The position numbers and the translations under genes are program-made. Source: Dicyema japonicum (taxonomy: Eukaryota > Dicyemida > Rhombozoa > Dicyemidae). From it: a stretch of DNA of 64,000 nt. Below the pieces are notes generated by a model. It did no database searches, had not been told where the DNA came from, and saw only the letters and a program-made list of their open reading frames with translations. Location: positions 307,349 through 371,348 of the forward strand of contig RDEW01000016.1 in NCBI GenBank assembly GCA_011109175.1. The letters run 5' to 3'. Shown in pieces: positions 43,149 through 54,353 of the stretch; the stretch's first letter is position 1, and each line of letters begins with the position of its first letter.

Positions 43149-44018
43149 TTTAATTTTTATTAATTACCTTAATAAATTTGATTATTTAAAAAAAAACTAA
43201 TCTAAACTTTATTAAAATATAGAATAATGTAATTAAAAACTTTTTCTGGTTAACAATTTCGGTCTTTAATAATTTTATTAATACTAAAAATATTTTCTGA
43301 ATAAATAATAATGTGGAAGGTATTTTTTTCAAATAGTTGTATATGTCAGGATCCATGGATGGAAAAATATGTTGTTTTTTTTCCATTTTTTAATAGAAAA
43401 AAACTTATTAACAGAAAATCTAGATTGCAGATACTTCTTAATTCTGCATAAATTGTTATCGAAATACAACATTTTAATATGCTAGCTTCGTCTTTTACTG
43501 TGAAGTAAGTTTTCATTGTCATCTTTATCAATTTATGAACTAATATTGATGTAGCTGATAAATTGTTCCGTAGTTCATTTTAATAGATTACTTCCAAACA
43601 TCTTTATATTAAAATTTCATTTCCATCAAAATTATAGTTATTTTTCCCTCAATAAAATTTTTACAATAATATTCAACAATTTCCACTTCTGACCAGAATT
43701 AGGGAGGATAGCCAATTTCAATAAAATTTTCTATTTTTATGCAAGAAATTTATTAGTGTATTCACAAATATTTATATGGATTCCTTAGATCAAACCAACA
43801 TTTCCAAATTTATAATAAATCATCAGTGATGAGATTCTACTACCAGTTCTTGGGGTTATTGAAAATCTGACAAATTTCAGTGACTTTCTTCCTCTGGTTA
43901 AGAATAGTGGACTGATTATCATTTGATGTGATCTCTGGGTGAATTGATAAGGGGTGTGTTAATTACAAAGATCTCTGACGTGTATACTATAGTGTCTGCA
44001 ATACTCCGTGCTACCAAA
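43149..44018. other. No gene recognised
   Basis: A/T-rich spacer with short ORFs lacking domain signals. Confidence 0.45.
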
Positions 44019-44440
44019 TTAGTGATATAATCGAGGACCTGGACAATTATCTTGGTAATCGGTGTTTACATGAGAATATTCATGATACAGTGGCTGAGTT
44101 TGTCGCTGAATGCGAATAATTTGGATATAACAAGTACCACAAAGGATTCTGTGTCTTACTAAAAGTCGATTGACTCGTTCATCGGTCGCTTTGATGATCA
44201 GTTGGACCAGAGGATATGGCTTTGGGCTATTTTTGAGTGTTCCAATATGTTCCGCGTGTTCAGTAATGATTAATTGGTTAAGTAGCATCCGTATACATAC
44301 CGTTGATGATTTCTAAGGATCCTTTAAAATCTCCTTGTAAAACAACCGGGAGGGTTGTTCTTGGTCTTCCACGAAATCGTTTTACATGGAAGGAGTATTA
44401 ATCTTCCATGTATTAATTAGGGGGGATGTCAGGTCCAATC
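44019..44440 (-). mobile_element. LINE C-terminal remnant (RGRPRTT block)
   Basis: The minus strand reads HVKRFRGRPRTTLPVVLQGD, the common 'RGRPrttw---l--D' end of RTE-like RT ORFs, then decays. The 89-residue minus ORF 44019-44288 has no recognised motif. Confidence 0.4.
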
Positions 44441-44769
44441 TCACGACGTGTCCAAAGAGTCTCCAATGAAAAAGAAGATTTTTAAATTAAAATATGAAAA
44501 AATATGTAATAATTTAATTCAAAATAACAAAAAATAGAATCTACATACTGTATAGTCTAAAATATATATAAAAAATATTTTCGGAGAAAAACATTATTTT
44601 TAAAATGTTTTTATTGGAGATTTGAGTAATCATTTGAGATAATTAAAAGAGCCACATCAAAAATTCAAGGAGACACAATGGCTCTAAGATCCACGGTTGC
44701 TGACCCCTGACCTAGTTGTTGCCCTTTCCATATCAGAATCAATATCCTCACGGCCAATACGTGCAGTAC

Positions 44770-44990
44770 TACAAATTAGTTTGAAAGGAACGACATCTTC
44801 GTCGGAGACTTTAATCCTAGGTTTTTTTCGACCACCATACTTTCAAGGGTTCTCTTCAATATGAATGATTGAATGTATGTTACTTGTCTACCCGTGTTTT
44901 TAAAGTGTTTTGGGGGAACAATATACGGATCATATCCACCGGAATAATCTTTATAGAGAAGCAAGAACTCTTGCAACATCATTAAATTAA
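44770..44990 (-). mobile_element. REL-LINE extreme C-terminal fragment
   Basis: The minus strand reads RQVTYIQSFILKRTLESMVV, matching TRAYIQTIALKKTLESMLVE near the end of the intact 991-residue ORF. Confidence 0.6.
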
Positions 44991-44994
44991 TTAA

Positions 44995-45680
44995 ATTTAT
45001 TCCAAAGAGCACTGTTAAACCTAAAAAAACTAAACTAAGTGATCCCGACGAATTGGATCAAGGCTCTCATCTTTTCTCGGTGTTGATCCCTTGAGCCTAC
45101 ACAAGTTCGTTGCGGACGAACACTTTCTATTTGGCATTGGTGTCCATTTTTGTTTTTTCGAAAAGTTTCTCTATGGGCGTAGGTGATTTAATGTTTTCCC
45201 CTGTGTACCATCACTCCGTTAGTTTGAAGGCCTTTTTCTGGGTTGCGGAGATTTTCTGGATGTTCGTATAAGAGGCCAGTGATCCCAATGAAGTACACGC
45301 ATATGAAATGCATGGTTCGATGTACTGTGAGTAGAGCGTTCTAAGTATAGGGTTGTGATTTTTTTCCATAGACCAGTTAGGCATTTCAGAAGGTTGATTT
45401 TCTTCTCACACTTGTTCAGCACATTAGCGACATGTCTCGAAGAGTTCATGTGCGTATCAAAAGTCAGACCCAATATTTTTTGCCATTTGCTGAACGCCAA
45501 TTCTCTTCCCTCCGCAGTAACTTCTATTGTCCTGTTCGACAATCTTTTGTCAAAGATATAGAGAGTTGTAACAGATTTTTCGGTATTGATTGACATCCGA
45601 TTTTCATTAAACCACTCGAGTAGTCGATCCATGTGGTGTTGTATTTTTTCCGTTGCTGTTTGGAAGTTCTGATCCCGTCA
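44995..45680 (-). mobile_element. CR1/Jockey-like LINE, RT thumb to 3' tail
   Basis: The minus strand reads LLEWFNENRMSINTEKSVTT, KWQKILGLTFDTHMNSSRHV, LNKCEKKINLLKCLTGLWKK, the 'N--ks--m-F---l-LGv-ld--l-f--Hi' thumb region. A 3' tail with GTTTAACAGTGCTCTTTGGA occurs at 44995-45030. Confidence 0.7.
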
Positions 45681-45876
45681 TAGTTGTGGTACTTCTCCAC
45701 CTCAACTTAATAAATATAAAGTACTTGATTTTTTCAGTATTTTGAATTAAACTAAAAATTGATATTATTAATGATTATTTGTCAATTATATCGGTGGCTA
45801 ACCTAAATAAAATAAATTCTGACCTTAAATATAAATTAGAATTTGTTCGCTTTTTGGCAATAATCGAGCATTATCA

Positions 45877-46464
45877 ATGAGTAATCCGATTGTTGAAGGG
45901 AAATATGAGTTCACGGGGGACATTGAGACTTCAATAAACAAGCAAATCAACAATGAGTGCTTTCTATTTATACATGAATTTGGTTGGAATAATGAACTTA
46001 TAGACAGAGCAATTACTTCAGCCAAGTCACCGTAAGCTACCCGGGGACCTGCAAAGTACTTTGCGAAGAAATCCGCGGAAGAGTTGGAACATGCCAAACG
46101 TTTCATGGAATTCCAAATCAGACGAGGTGGAGCTGTTTTACTAAAAAAATTAATGTCATTTTGATTGCTGATATAAATAGGAAATTCAACGTAATTTTTT
46201 TACTATTCACGAAGCCTTGATGATCGCTTATAAAGCTGAACATCAAATCACTTCTGAGATTTATATGTCGATTTTGGCGAAGAATAACAATGACGTTGAC
46301 GTTTACTTGACGTTGACGTTAATTTGTAGTTTGAAAATTTCATTGCTGAATTCATTAAGGAACAAATTGACGATATCTCCCAGCTTAGTGCAGTAGATGC
46401 AAAACTGAAGCGGATTGGATGTACTCCGATAAGCATCTCAGTTAATTCTGGACTAATTCTCTAA
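45877..46464 (+). pseudogene. Ferritin-like gene, probably damaged
   Basis: Start ATG 45877. The frame gives EFTGDIETSINKQINNE (helix A), then after a stop GPAKYFAKKSAEELEHAKRF, MEFQIRRGGAVLLKK (helix B with E-E-x2-H and the QxxRGG signature). Next is a 26-nt GT-AG intron, IHEALMIAYKAEHQITSEIY (helix C), a 35-nt intron (46295-46329), FENFIAEFIKEQIDDISQLS and LKRIG (helix D), stop at 46464. Problems: TAA near 46032, inside about 18 extra nucleotides relative to the family, and a one-base shortfall near the T7 run at about 46200 that breaks the helix B-C frame. Either it is a recent pseudogene, or an odd 18-nt insertion and a homopolymer error disturb a live gene. Ferroxidase E, E, H, E and Q positions are mostly recognisable; the helix-A Tyr is not. 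Ferritin stores iron in 24-mer cages. Confidence 0.7.
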
Positions 46465-47459
46465 CCTAAACTTTACCAACATTTCTTTATTTTTCTAACT
46501 TTACTTGTTTCTTAGTCTCCAGCTTACTAAACTTCCATTTGAGGATCACAAGGAAACTTAGATAAGGCTTTAACGTTCTTACAAGATTTGGAAGATTGTA
46601 GTCTACAATTAAACACGCTTGTGGTCTTTGTTGACCTCTGTTGAAATCATGAGAGGAAAGCAAATTTTTAATTTCCGTTTAAATTAGGAAAAGGACTTCA
46701 GCTTGACAGGCGTTATCATCAAATATTGCTAATACTCAAAGTCTCATTATCTTGTCCCTAGAGGAGATAAGTTCCAGACAAGTATCCCAGTCTTTAAGGG
46801 GTAACATGTGTGGAACTGTGTACCCTAAAACAGTTTGGGCTTGTGGGTTTAAAGCCAAAGAATTCAGTTCTCAAAGCCACTCAGTGCATTGAAACGGTAA
46901 TTTTAATAATTTTGTTGTGAAAATTAAAAGTAACTTAAAATTGATTTAATTTGATTTTAATATTTCAATGGAGACAAATAAATTTCATAATTATAAATGT
47001 AGCGCGATTTATTTTGATTATCCACATGTATTATGTTCAGGTAGACCAGAATACGTAGGTAATTTATAGTGTCTTTTATTCAAGTTGTTGAGCATGCCCT
47101 TTCAGAAATCATATTTTAATGGCTATTTAGCTCTCATATTGTAATATAATTGGCGACCAAACCCTGGTTAACTGAGATTTAAGTTTTTAATCCTCTAAGG
47201 AGAAATAACAAATTTTAAAGCATATTACTATTCTCGTCACTTGTGACAAATTACAACTTCAAGATTATACATCTGACTTAATAATAAATAATAGTAACAA
47301 ATACCCATTTATCGCCAAAAGCACAAAGTAAATAACAATTCTGCTAAATTCCAGGAATCCTCTGTTCCGTCACTCTGCATGCTTTTTTCCGTGCAATCGC
47401 GATCTTCTCAGAATTGGTCAAAAGGATCCCTGGAGTAAAATGCCACACAATTATAATTG
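46465..47459. other. No gene recognised
   Basis: Moderately A/T-rich, no ORF with domain signal, no repeat noticed. Confidence 0.4.
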
Positions 47460-48045
47460 TTAATTTAACATTCCTTCTCAGGATAGCGAGCGAGATTCTT
47501 TCGAATAACCAGCAGCGCTCACAAGGTCTCTAATCGTGTAGAAATACGATTCCCAGACGCTTCAAGAATACCGCGTCCCAAACGCAATGGAACTAAACGT
47601 CTCAATGGTTAGTGGAACGAAAAAAATTATTGGGTAGGAACTCGTACTTTGCCCGTTTTAAACTTTCACTCTTCTCAGCGGCAGAACAGGCTCCAGAGGC
47701 ACGTGTCGGTGCAAGCTAGGTCTTAGACAAGAGGTTTCCTGTCTTTAGAATGGAAAATTGTAATCCCATCTGGTAGTTTCACGTCATTCCTGCAAAGAAC
47801 GACTAGTTTGAGAATAAAGGAGTATTCGGCGGCGTCAAAAGATCTCCTAACGGCTTCGTTCAAGGTCATATGTCCTGGAAATCTTCCCGTACTCTTCCTG
47901 CAGGAGAGAAGGTGTAGGCTCTGGTCTCCGCATCGGCACAGATGTGGAGTGGAAGACAGACTTTTAATCCCAGTCGTATTGAGATCCCAATACGGATGCA
48001 TTGATCATTCAGAAAGGTACTTAAAATTCCATTCGAAATGGCGTT
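47460..48045 (-). mobile_element. Retroelement C-terminal module, minus copy
   Basis: The minus ORF 47723-48001 reads LCRCGDQSLHLLSCRKSTGR (zinc-binding C-x-C...H-x3-C), FPGHMTLNEAVRRSFDAAEY and VKLPDGITIF (the PDG of the nuclease-like core is kept). Further left, CERCWLFERISLAILRRN matches the C-terminal end of the other copies. Confidence 0.6.
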
Positions 48046-49764
48046 GAGCCAGGCACCGCTATCGAAAGACGCCCCCCAAACAAACAGGCATGGCGATGTT
48101 ATGTAAATAGCACTCGCAGACTTTTTTATTTTTTAAAAAGAAATATTTATAGAGACAATGAACATTACCGTTAATTATAGAGATTTCAAGGTACTTAAAA
48201 AACCATCTCCGTTCACAGGGTGTCAAAATTAAAGCAATGGAATGACGGAAATGCAAAACGCGGAGCGGTGAATGTGTCGACGCATGTCCCAAACAAGAGA
48301 TCTTTATATGAAAATGTAAAAATGGTCATCCCATCTAGTTTCTTCCCGTCCCCACGGACAAATCTCTTCCCAGGTCGGTCCGAAAAGGAAATCCAGCTTA
48401 CTCTAGTTCACATTTAACGTCTTGGTTTAGGACGATGTGTATGTGGAACTTTCAAGCATTTACTCAAAGGAAAAAAATAAATCCCCAACCTGCCAAATAA
48501 AACTCCAGACTAATTAACCGTTTGCAGAATGCGCTCTCAATAATAAGAAATATACGTCAGTTTTAAAGTAATTTAGGAATTAGCCGATTGGCTAAGAATT
48601 ATTTATTATTATCTGATCCCGAATAAGCAACACCAAGAAAGAAGGAGTTAAACCATCTAATTAAGTGATCTCGGTAGACCTCAACCATATCGAAAGGTTT
48701 TAGTATTAAAAACCGAAAAATTAAAAAATAAAAATCAATACATTTTTTTGATTTAATTGACCTAAAAAATTAAATTTTGACGTTATAACATTTGTTTTAT
48801 TATATTATAGAAGTGGGAATTAGATATCAGGATCAAAGTAGAAAAATGTCACATGTAAGACTTTTTTGCAAGTGGGCTTTCTCTTCTACGATTTTCAAGT
48901 AAAAATTGACCTGGATAGAGTTGTCTATATGGATAAACTATCTGCTAAAGTAGCAACGAGAGAAAACTTTTGAACAGACAAATCACTGTAAGAGAAGTGA
49001 GCCACATCTTTGCTCACCCCACCTTACAGTCTTTCGTAAGCCCGGCACAAACAGTCATAACTAATTAATCAAAGAAAGGAACCTACGGGAGAATTGCCTG
49101 TGCCGCCCAAATCCATCCTCCACCCCAATCGTCCATTACAGGCTTCCGAATAGATATGGAGAAGTAGGTCGCCATCTTACATTTTTGTCACACGACCTAC
49201 TGTCGTGCGCATCACTCCATTCTTAGGTGGAAAAGTTTTCATAATGGTAATCCTAATTAGTGGAGTTGGTCAGATATAAGGTAGGAAGATCAGCGTACAA
49301 GAATGACACATCTCCTTACGGATGGGATCTGTTTGACGAGAATTGACCTTAATTGAAAACTCCATCTTTCGGATCCGAACCCAAGACAGTCAGATCCTAT
49401 GTCATCATACCCACAGCAAATCTCGACATGGGAGACCACTAAGCTCTACAGTTTATTTAAATTAATTTAAATAATAATAATTTAAATTGTTTTTTGTCAT
49501 ACACGTAGCTTACTTAAAAACAAGTGGAACTACTCAATTCTACCATCAAATGAAATTTATCATTGGCGAGATTTCAGATAATATAATCTTGTTTAAAACC
49601 AAGTGTCGTAAAGTTATATCAAAAGCTTTGTTTATATCGATAGAAATGAGAATGGATATTTCTTCGATTGGTTATCAACCTGATGGAAATATTGAAAACA
49701 CAGTGTCTAGTGGGTAGTAACACATTTCCCCAATGAAAACACTTCCTTTAACAAAAAAATAAAA
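48046..49764. other. No gene recognised; LINE-type tail at 48625-48690
   Basis: The minus strand at 48625-48690 reads GATCACTTAATTAGATGG, AACTCCTTCTTTCTTGGTGT: the shared LINE tail without readable coding sequence next to it. Short ORFs elsewhere (plus 48220-48417, 49487-49717) have no recognised motif. Confidence 0.4.
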
Positions 49765-50784
49765 TCAATCATAACTTTTACGAATTCCAATATCAGTCAT
49801 AACCAATCGTTGACATATTTCACTGTTTTCTCCATATTTAGTTAAAACAAATCCGTATGTCTTATCTCCATTAACTTTACTGAATTTCCCTAGAAGGTTG
49901 TAATCCATAGTTTCCTTTAGTACACAATTCTTGTATAGGTTCTCTCTTGTGTTTTTTATTTTATCTAAATCATCATTTAATTCTTTTTCATTAATTTTTG
50001 AAATTTCATTCCGAAAGTCTTTAAGGAAAAATTCATATACCGCAAAATCAACATCGTTCCATTTTAAAATTAATTCCTTTAAGGTTTCATTAACTTTGGG
50101 GATTTTTTGTGCATTTAACTGAAATGATATCAAATCTTGGATATCCCAATGAAGGTACTTTTTTAGAAGAAGTAGAGATAAGTCAAAGAAATCAGCAATC
50201 AATATCAAATTAAAACTTTTTTTTACTTCCGATAGAAAATCATCAATGTCCTTCTGTGAATAACCATAACGTGAGTTAAATCCAAGCATATATGACATTG
50301 GGTTCCTCATTCTATCATCTAGTTGGGTTTGATAATAAAATTCTGGATTTTTGAAGAATTCTGATATTTCACGTGTTTTTGATACGTAATAATTATAAAA
50401 TGAAATATATTGACGAAAGGGATTCCTCAAAATTGTAAAGAAAAATGCATTTGGTTTTACAATTTCCTGAATACTTGTTTTATTAAATCTTGTATGAAAG
50501 AATAACATGTCAAATGGTTTCATTTCCACATGTCTGACATTTTTTGCACTAAAAAATGATGTTGATTTACCAAAATGAGTTCCTTCATTCGATGGTACAG
50601 CTATTGCCAAATTATGACTACGAGCATATCGGTCGAGAATGTTGACGATAGAAGAGCTCGCACATTTTAGAGTCTTTAAAAAGACAATTGTGGACCTTTT
50701 GTTAGGTTTATATCTTTCTGAGATCTTCAATACAAGTAGAACTAATACAAATAGAATTACAAGACAGAATATACGATTCCTCAT
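49765..50784 (-). CDS. Galactose 3-O-sulfotransferase-like (Gal3ST family), single exon
   Basis: An intronless 339-codon ORF. Topology is type II membrane: short Arg-containing cytoplasmic start, one hydrophobic anchor (about residues 5-20), then a lumenal catalytic domain. The 5'-phosphosulfate loop reads FLKTLKCASSSIVNIL (about 35-50), the K-T-x-K-C-A-S-S signature of Gal3STs. FFHTRFN (about 95-101) matches the conserved HxRFN stretch, and the 3'-phosphate block reads ILRNPFRQYISFYNYY (118-133). Enzymes of this family act in the Golgi, moving sulfate from PAPS to the 3-OH of galactose on glycolipids or glycans. At 339 aa it is somewhat shorter than vertebrate members. The ATG is the first in frame and directly precedes the anchor. 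Upstream DNA is A/T-rich. It is the only multi-domain host gene here without introns. Confidence 0.9.
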   Translation of the reverse strand: MRNRIFCLVILFVLVLLVLKISERYKPNKRSTIVFLKTLKCASSSIVNILDRYARSHNLAIAVPSNEGTHFGKSTSFFSAKNVRHVEMKPFDMLFFHTRFNKTSIQEIVKPNAFFFTILRNPFRQYISFYNYYVSKTREISEFFKNPEFYYQTQLDDRMRNPMSYMLGFNSRYGYSQKDIDDFLSEVKKSFNLILIADFFDLSLLLLKKYLHWDIQDLISFQLNAQKIPKVNETLKELILKWNDVDFAVYEFFLKDFRNEISKINEKELNDDLDKIKNTRENLYKNCVLKETMDYNLLGKFSKVNGDKTYGFVLTKYGENSEICQRLVMTDIGIRKSYD

Positions 50785-51070
50785 TACTGTGAACGATCAA
50801 CAATGGGATATTTAAATATTAACAAACATCAATCAATAATTTTATTATCAATATGCCTTGATTAATTTAACATTACTGTTCTTAAAATAAAGTGATTTCT
50901 GCCTAAGGTGGATTTAAGTTATAGAAACAGTACTTATTCCTTGCCGGAAGGTCTGTGTTTTTTACTATCAAATATATTTGTTTCATTTTTTACTTTTATT
51001 GTTATGTCCATTCAGATGTGTTCAAATAATTCAGTCACATAGTCATAACTCATTATCTGAAAATAAATAT

Positions 51071-51222
51071 ACTGTTACTATGAACTTTTACAGTTACTAT
51101 GAACTTTTACAGTTACTATGAACTTTTACAGTTACTATGAACTTTTACAGTTACTATGAACTTTTACTGTTACTATGAACTTTTACTGTTACTATGAACT
51201 TTTACTGTTACTATGACCTTTC
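51071..51222. repeat. 19-bp tandem repeat, about eight copies
   Basis: The unit AGTTACTATGAACTTTTAC (with A/T variation at the first base) is repeated without gaps and ends in a diverged copy. It lies about 290 nt beyond the Gal3ST-like start codon. 50785-51070 holds nothing else. Confidence 0.95.
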
Positions 51223-51309
51223 GTTAATGAAAAATTCAAATAATAATTATGAAATGATGAAAAACTGGAATAATAGTCATGGAAACGTCTCAGTTGTGTT
51301 AATGTTACA

Positions 51310-51837
51310 AATAAAACACTTGGAAATATTAAGGATGCAAATATAATATCTGGCTTGAATTCTGCGACTGTGGCCAGTGTGACCCGACGTTTTACGGAGG
51401 ACTTTGTATTCTGCTTTAACAACCCAGAAGATGCTAGCTTATTTGAAAAGGATCTTAATGCAAAGTTGCCTTTTGGGGATAATGGACACAAACGTCACGA
51501 ACTAAGTTACCACATTCGGAAATTATATTAAAAAATTTACTAACGTGGGTAGAATGAATACCTCGCTACTATTATTAAAAAACGTGGCAAAAACCATGGC
51601 AAAACTAATAATAGAAAACCGTGGAGAAGCTCAGTCTTTAATTAGACTTGGTTTTAAAATTGTTTTCTCACAAGTTACAGCTGAATGGTTTAAAAAACCT
51701 AAAATTCAATGCTTTCGCTGCAAGTTATTCGGTCATATTGCTCGTTTCTGCAAAAACGTTGAAAAACGCTTTGAAATTGTCATTGTCCACCACAATGCTC
51801 ATTGTTTGACAGTCGTATCTGATTTGTTTATTTGATA
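51310..51837 (+). mobile_element. LINE ORF1 (gag-like) with CCHC zinc knuckle, decayed
   Basis: Plus strand: SVTRRFTEDFVFCFNNPEDA (RRM-like), then in another frame LIIENRGEAQSLIRLGFKIV, KKPKIQCFRCKLFGHIARFC, a C-x2-C-x4-H-x4-C knuckle preceded by the usual basic 'P-QCfrC--fGH'. This is the layout of Jockey/CR1-type LINE ORF1. ORF2 does not follow. Confidence 0.6.
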
Positions 51838-52224
51838 AAAATTAATTTAAAAAATCACAAACGACCAATATTGATTATCTACAGAGACGACGAGCATTAA
51901 CCAGCACGTTTAATTAATTTATCAAACAGAATTTTGTTAACATAATGAACAACATCCTCCAATAGAATGGATTTCGTCAATCGTTTCAGTGTGGATGTCA
52001 TTTTCCCGGGAGTCGTCTGGTCAGACTAGTCCATATTTATGTTTTATTCACGTTATGATCACAAAGTCCGAATTATTTGTTTATTTGCAGTTTATGGTGG
52101 CATGTGTTTATTATAGTAGTAATCTTGTTATTGGGTTGGTGTCAAAGATGTAAACACGGAGGACATCTGGATCACATGACACAGTGGTTTGAAACTAACA
52201 CTTACTGTCATTCTGGATGGGCAT

Positions 52225-52550
52225 AATAATGTTCGCATTTTCCGAGGAGCCATATCCGTTATAGCTTCCCACAGGCAGAACACACACTTTATTTTAAGCA
52301 AAGAACAGTTATTATAACTAATCGTAGAGGGAGAACCAAGGAATGCTCTTCACTTTTTGTTTTCTTTTTCTAGGTTGTGTGTCCTTTTAGACAATCCAGT
52401 CTCGCAGTGAATCTCCACTGATGACGGCGTCACTCGTCAAGCCCTTTTAGCATCGTAGATTCGTGGAACCTTCTATTAGGTGAACAGCAGCGAGAATCGA
52501 ACCCGTGACCTGAGCCAATTTAGCCCGACACCTAACCACATTCCATCCGG
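52225..52550 (-). mobile_element. tRNA-derived SINE, copy 2, with 12-bp target duplication
   Basis: Full-length relative of 41647-41970 on the minus strand, with B-box GGTTCGATTCTCGCTG and A/T trinucleotide 3' end. It is flanked by CTGGATGGGCAT at 52213-52224 and 52551-52562, a perfect 12-bp duplication, which fixes both borders and supports LINE-driven insertion. Confidence 0.9.
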
Positions 52551-52869
52551 CTGGATGGGCATGATTGTACAAATTAATTATATTCAGGACAATTTTAGTA
52601 TTTATTATTTTTATTCATAGTTCTACCAATTATAGAAATCGGTGATTCATTATTTATATAATAATAAAAAATAAACGTGTGTTTCTTGTGTGGTTGATTG
52701 TATGTCTGCTCTCTCAAGTACGGAACAATTCTTGTTGCCCTTCCTACTTATTTGATGGAAGAAAATACACGATCCGAAGTAGGACATTTGGCTTCAGGGC
52801 TGCATGAACACTCTGAGGTTAAAAAATGTCAAGAAATTGCTTTAGAGAGGGATTTCTAAAAACGATAAT

Positions 52870-53770
52870 GTTAAAGTTGTAAGTTCCCCACAAAGTAATT
52901 TGTTCTTGATACTCCCACAAAAATTCTGTATATAGATAGTGTGTGGAGTTGAAGATTCATTCAGAATTGTTCGGATGATTGCACGGGATGCAAGGGCTCC
53001 GACCCGGAAAATCCCTTTCAGGATAGTCAGAACCGATGTGCTTACTGCATTTAATGCAGCCATTGCAAGTTATATTGCTGTTCAACGACCCAGGAATCTT
53101 AACGAAGTAACAGACATTATATATGAAATATGACGTTTTACGTGGAAGTTACAAACATCAAGTGAATGGAAGGTGAATACTGAATAGAAAATAGCCGCAC
53201 TTAAGGAAAATTTGTGTCTCTTTAGTGACTTTGAGACTAAAAGAGGATAAAGAAAGAATGATGAATATACTTGCTTCTTATGGATATAAGAAAACACAAA
53301 AGGGAGAATTTACCATAGTAGTTGCAGCAATTATAAAAAAAATTAGAGTACTGGAAAAAAGACTCACAATTCATGAGTCGAGGATAGCATTCAGGAATTA
53401 TGTGTTCGAATTAAACAGAAGGGGATTCTATCGAAGTCTTACCGGTGATACTCAGCATACTGTGTGTGAAGTGGGAAAAGATGAGTGTTTATCTTTTTGG
53501 GAACCGTGTGGGAAAAAGCTGAAATCCAGAGATCTTTCAACGTTGTCGAAAAATGTACAACTGGAGTGGAAGAGTCCCTAGTGGATATAACACCTGACTT
53601 TATCAAGAACATAATTGAATGTTCACCTAATTGGAAATCATCTGGCTGCGATGGTGTCTATATTTTTTAGTCAAGAAATTTGAGGCCCTTCACGATATTT
53701 TGTGTGATGAGCTATTGAAAATTGTTGGTGGGGAATATTCACCGGACATGTGGTTTAACACCTGAGTTTT
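52870..53770 (+). mobile_element. REL-LINE N-terminal and early RT fragment
   Basis: Plus strand: KEDKERMMNILASYGYKKTQ then KGEFTIVVAAIIKKIRVLEK, FELNRRGFYRSLTGD, ECLSFWE, TPDFIKNIIECSPNWKSSGC then DGVYIF, collinear with residues 75-220 of the 58289-61264 ORF. One frameshift near 53490, then stops. It ends before RT motif A. Confidence 0.75.
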
Positions 53771-53779
53771 TTATTTTCA

Positions 53780-54353
53780 AGTGCGTGTTTTTATTAATAG
53801 TATAGATATGAAAATATTATGTAACGTTATGTAATAGAGATTAACATCATTGTACTTAGAAACTGGTTATGCAATAATCAAAAATTCTCCTTTATCAGAA
53901 ACCACCATTGATACTCAGTCCCAATTCCTTGACTAATATTAAACGATCCACCGTCTTTGGCTTTCATCAAACAAAGGAATATCATGTTTACGAAAAAAAT
54001 CGCTCTTCTCATTAAACTGAAAAAATCTCAACTTGGTCTATTTAAATAGACCTGTTGCTTGGAAAAGAAAGACACTTCTAATTCCGACTGTGAAAAATGG
54101 ATATACCTTAATTAGACGCTAATTCATTCTCTTTCTGATATATCCGAGGTTATTAAATAAATTAGTTGTACATACACTTCCAAATAATACGAAACATTGT
54201 GTCGTGCCAGGATGAATCGTTGACTCATAGGTGACCTGTTTGACGTGAACGTTCAGCTAGAAGGCCAATATTTGTGTTATTAAATAAAATGACTACATAA
54301 ACCTCCAAATAATAAGAAGCATAAGGACGAATCATATATTTATTAAATTTAAA
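53780..54353. repeat. Non-coding; loose repeat of about 110 bp
   Basis: CTTCCAAATAATACGAAACA near 54178 and CCTCCAAATAATAAGAAGCA near 54303 head two related segments, each preceded by a TTAAATAAA run. GGATATACCTTAATTAGACG (54102) resembles GGATATACCTCAATTATACG (858) in the first LINE remnant. No gene. Confidence 0.4.

Noticed and set aside
45825-46106. A 93-residue minus ORF
   Set aside because: The plus strand carries ferritin helices A and B with the QxxRGG signature, so the minus ORF is a shadow.
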